DNA from: Acetobacteraceae bacterium
GTDB lineage: Bacteria; Pseudomonadota; Alphaproteobacteria; Acetobacterales; Acetobacteraceae
Assembly (NCBI GenBank): GCA_003164305.1
Contig: PLSZ01000192.1
Span: 20,929 to 36,497 of the forward strand
Direction of reading: 5' to 3'
DNA: 15,569 nt
In this document: positions 14,130-15,569 of the stretch, piece by piece
How positions within the stretch are numbered: position 1 is the first letter of the stretch
How the letters are laid out: each line of letters begins with the position of its first letter
Position numbers and translations under genes: made by a program
The notes under the pieces: model-generated
What the model was told of the DNA's origin: nothing
The model's database searches: none
Seen by the model: only the letters and a program-made list of their open reading frames with translations

Positions 14130-15569
14130 TCAGGACGCCGTCCCGTAACCTCCGCCGCTGGGCGTTTCGATCACGAAAACATCGCCGGGGTTCACCTCGG
14201 TCTTGTCGGTGCCGGTCAGCACGTCCAGCCGTCCGTCGGCGCGTTCCACCCATTGCCGCCCAGGAGCGCCGTCGGAGCCGCCCGCGAGGCCGAACGGGGG
14301 GACCTCGCGACGCGAGGAAACGATGATCGCGGTCATCGGCTCCAGGAACCGCACGCGCCGGATCGCGCCGTCGCCGCCGGTCCACTTGCCGTGGCCGCCC
14401 GAGTTGCGCCGAATCGCGAACTGGTCCAGCCGCACCGGGTAGCGCAGTTCGAGCACCTCGGGATCGGTCATCCGCGTGTTGGTCATATGCGTTTGCACGG
14501 CCGCCGTGCCGTTGAAGCCGGGACCCGCGCCGGTGCCGCCGCAGATCGTTTCGTAATATTGCCGCGTGGCGTCGCCGAACAGGAAGTTGTTCATCGTCGC
14601 CTGGGAGCAGGCGATCGAGCCCAGAGCGCCGAAGATCGCGTTGCAGGTCGCCTGTGAGACTTCGGTATTGCCGGCCACGACGGCGGCGCCGGGCCGCGGC
14701 GAGAGGAACGTGCCCTCGGGGATGATAATGCGCAGCGGTTTCAGGCAGCCGTCGTTCAACGGGATGTCGTCGCCGACGAGGCAGCGGAACACGTACAAAA
14801 CGGCGGCCTGAGTGACCGCGGGCGGCGAGTTGAAGTTTCCCGAGTCCTGCTCGCCGGTGCCGGTGAAGTCGACCACGGCGGAGCGGCTGGCACGATCGAC
14901 ATGGATCGCGACATGCAGGGGCTTGCCGTTGTCCATGCGGTAGTCGAACGAACCGCCGCCGATCCGGCCGAGGACCTGACGCACCGACTCCTCGGCGTTG
15001 TCCATGACATGGCGCATGTAGGCGCTGACCGTCGGCCAGCCGAACTGCGCCACGACCTTGCTGAGTTCCTGGACGCCTTTTTCGTTCGCCGCGACCTGCG
15101 CCTTGATGTCGGCTACGTTCACATCCGGGCTGCGCGCCGGATATTTCGCGCTGGCGAGCAGTTTTCGAAATGGCTCCTCCCGGAACGTTCCGCCATCGAC
15201 GAGAAGGAAATCGTTGATGATGACGCCCTCTTCCTCCAGCGTTTTCGACGCGGGTGGCGTGGAGCCGGGGGTGATGCCGCCGATATCCGCGTGATGGCCG
15301 CGGCTGCCGACGAAAAACAGGATTTTCGCGCCGGCGTCGTCAAACACCGGCGTGATGACGGTGACGTCCGGTAAATGCGTGCCGCCGTTGAACGGATTGT
15401 TCAGCGCGACGACATCGCCCGGCTTCAGGGTGTCGCCGCGGTCGCGCATGACGGTGCGCACGCTCTCGCCCATCGCGCCGAGATGCACTGGCACGTGCGG
15501 CGCGTTGGCCACCAGCGCGCCCTCGGCGTCGAAGATGGCGCAGGAGAAGTCCAGGCGCTCCTTGATGTT
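14130..15569 (-). CDS. Hydantoinase B/5-oxoprolinase, C-terminal part (runs off the right edge)
   Basis: An open frame of about 480 codons enters from the right edge and stops at 14130; the start lies outside. Seen: NIKERLDFSCAIFD at the very edge, ANAPHVPVHLGAMGES, NNPFNGGTHLPDVTVI, SRGHHADIGGITPGS and, near the end, FAIRRNSGGHGKWTGGDGAIRR and VPPFGLAGG. These are Hydantoinase_B landmarks, and the segments from YYETICGG onward look most like the C-terminal half of fused ATP-dependent 5-oxoprolinase (about 1200 residues) rather than stand-alone HyuB. A separate HyuB of about 570 residues remains possible. The enzyme opens 5-oxoproline (pyroglutamate) or hydantoins with ATP in the cytoplasm. 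It is a different protein from the HyuA at the left edge. No strong terminator follows; the mntH promoter begins about 65 bases downstream. Confidence 0.93.
   Translation of the reverse strand, partial: NIKERLDFSCAIFDAEGALVANAPHVPVHLGAMGESVRTVMRDRGDTLKPGDVVALNNPFNGGTHLPDVTVITPVFDDAGAKILFFVGSRGHHADIGGITPGSTPPASKTLEEEGVIINDFLLVDGGTFREEPFRKLLASAKYPARSPDVNVADIKAQVAANEKGVQELSKVVAQFGWPTVSAYMRHVMDNAEESVRQVLGRIGGGSFDYRMDNGKPLHVAIHVDRASRSAVVDFTGTGEQDSGNFNSPPAVTQAAVLYVFRCLVGDDIPLNDGCLKPLRIIIPEGTFLSPRPGAAVVAGNTEVSQATCNAIFGALGSIACSQATMNNFLFGDATRQYYETICGGTGAGPGFNGTAAVQTHMTNTRMTDPEVLELRYPVRLDQFAIRRNSGGHGKWTGGDGAIRRVRFLEPMTAIIVSSRREVPPFGLAGGSDGAPGRQWVERADGRLDVLTGTDKTEVNPGDVFVIETPSGGGYGTAS

Overview
The window is a GC-rich stretch from a proteobacterium, most likely an alphaproteobacterium of the Rhodospirillales/Acetobacteraceae type. 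That placement rests on base composition, class 2 PyrD, an MntR/MntH pair, a GGAAC-N16-CGTT (EcfG-type) promoter and a palindromic intergenic repeat of a kind common in alphaproteobacteria. It is inference; no rRNA or tRNA gene is present to confirm it.

Left part (1-6649): a catabolic and uptake neighbourhood. The first 911 bases hold the 5' part of a hydantoinase/oxoprolinase A gene on the minus strand. Divergent from it are a 4,5-dihydroxyphthalate decarboxylase-like protein and a Tat-exported oligopeptide-type ABC binding protein. The two matching permeases (DppC-like, then DppB-like upstream) lie on the opposite strand and end exactly where the binding-protein gene ends. No ATPase gene is in the window. 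Divergent from the permeases, across a degenerate tandem repeat with an 11-G run, is an Asp/Glu/hydantoin-racemase-family gene coupled to a small conserved hypothetical gene. Together they suggest uptake and ring opening or epimerisation of a cyclic amide, hydantoin or oxoproline-like compound.

Middle part (6650-11148): a relatively AT-rich gap leads to a possible 23-codon leader ORF whose stop overlaps (ATGA) the start of a 674-residue protein I do not recognise. Next come pyrD (class 2 dihydroorotate dehydrogenase) and a HAD class IIA phosphatase, overlapping by ATGA and so probably one operon.

Right part (11149-15569): a 640-base gap carries a composite palindromic repeat and a good match to the alphaproteobacterial general-stress (EcfG) promoter. 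This promoter stands in front of a small secreted Ser/Thr/Gly/Ala-rich protein, which ends at a strong hairpin terminator shared with the convergent mntR. On the minus strand mntH (Nramp Mn2+ importer) is followed by mntR (Mn2+-responsive repressor). A near-perfect 30-bp palindrome sits between the -35 and -10 of the putative mntH promoter and is a convincing MntR operator. The window ends inside a second, different oxoprolinase gene: the HyuB-like C-terminal part, which resembles the fused 5-oxoprolinase type.

The items most worth a second look are the stress promoter with its secreted protein, the mntH operator, the leader ORF plus unknown 674-residue protein, and the repeat/G-tract between the permease and racemase genes.
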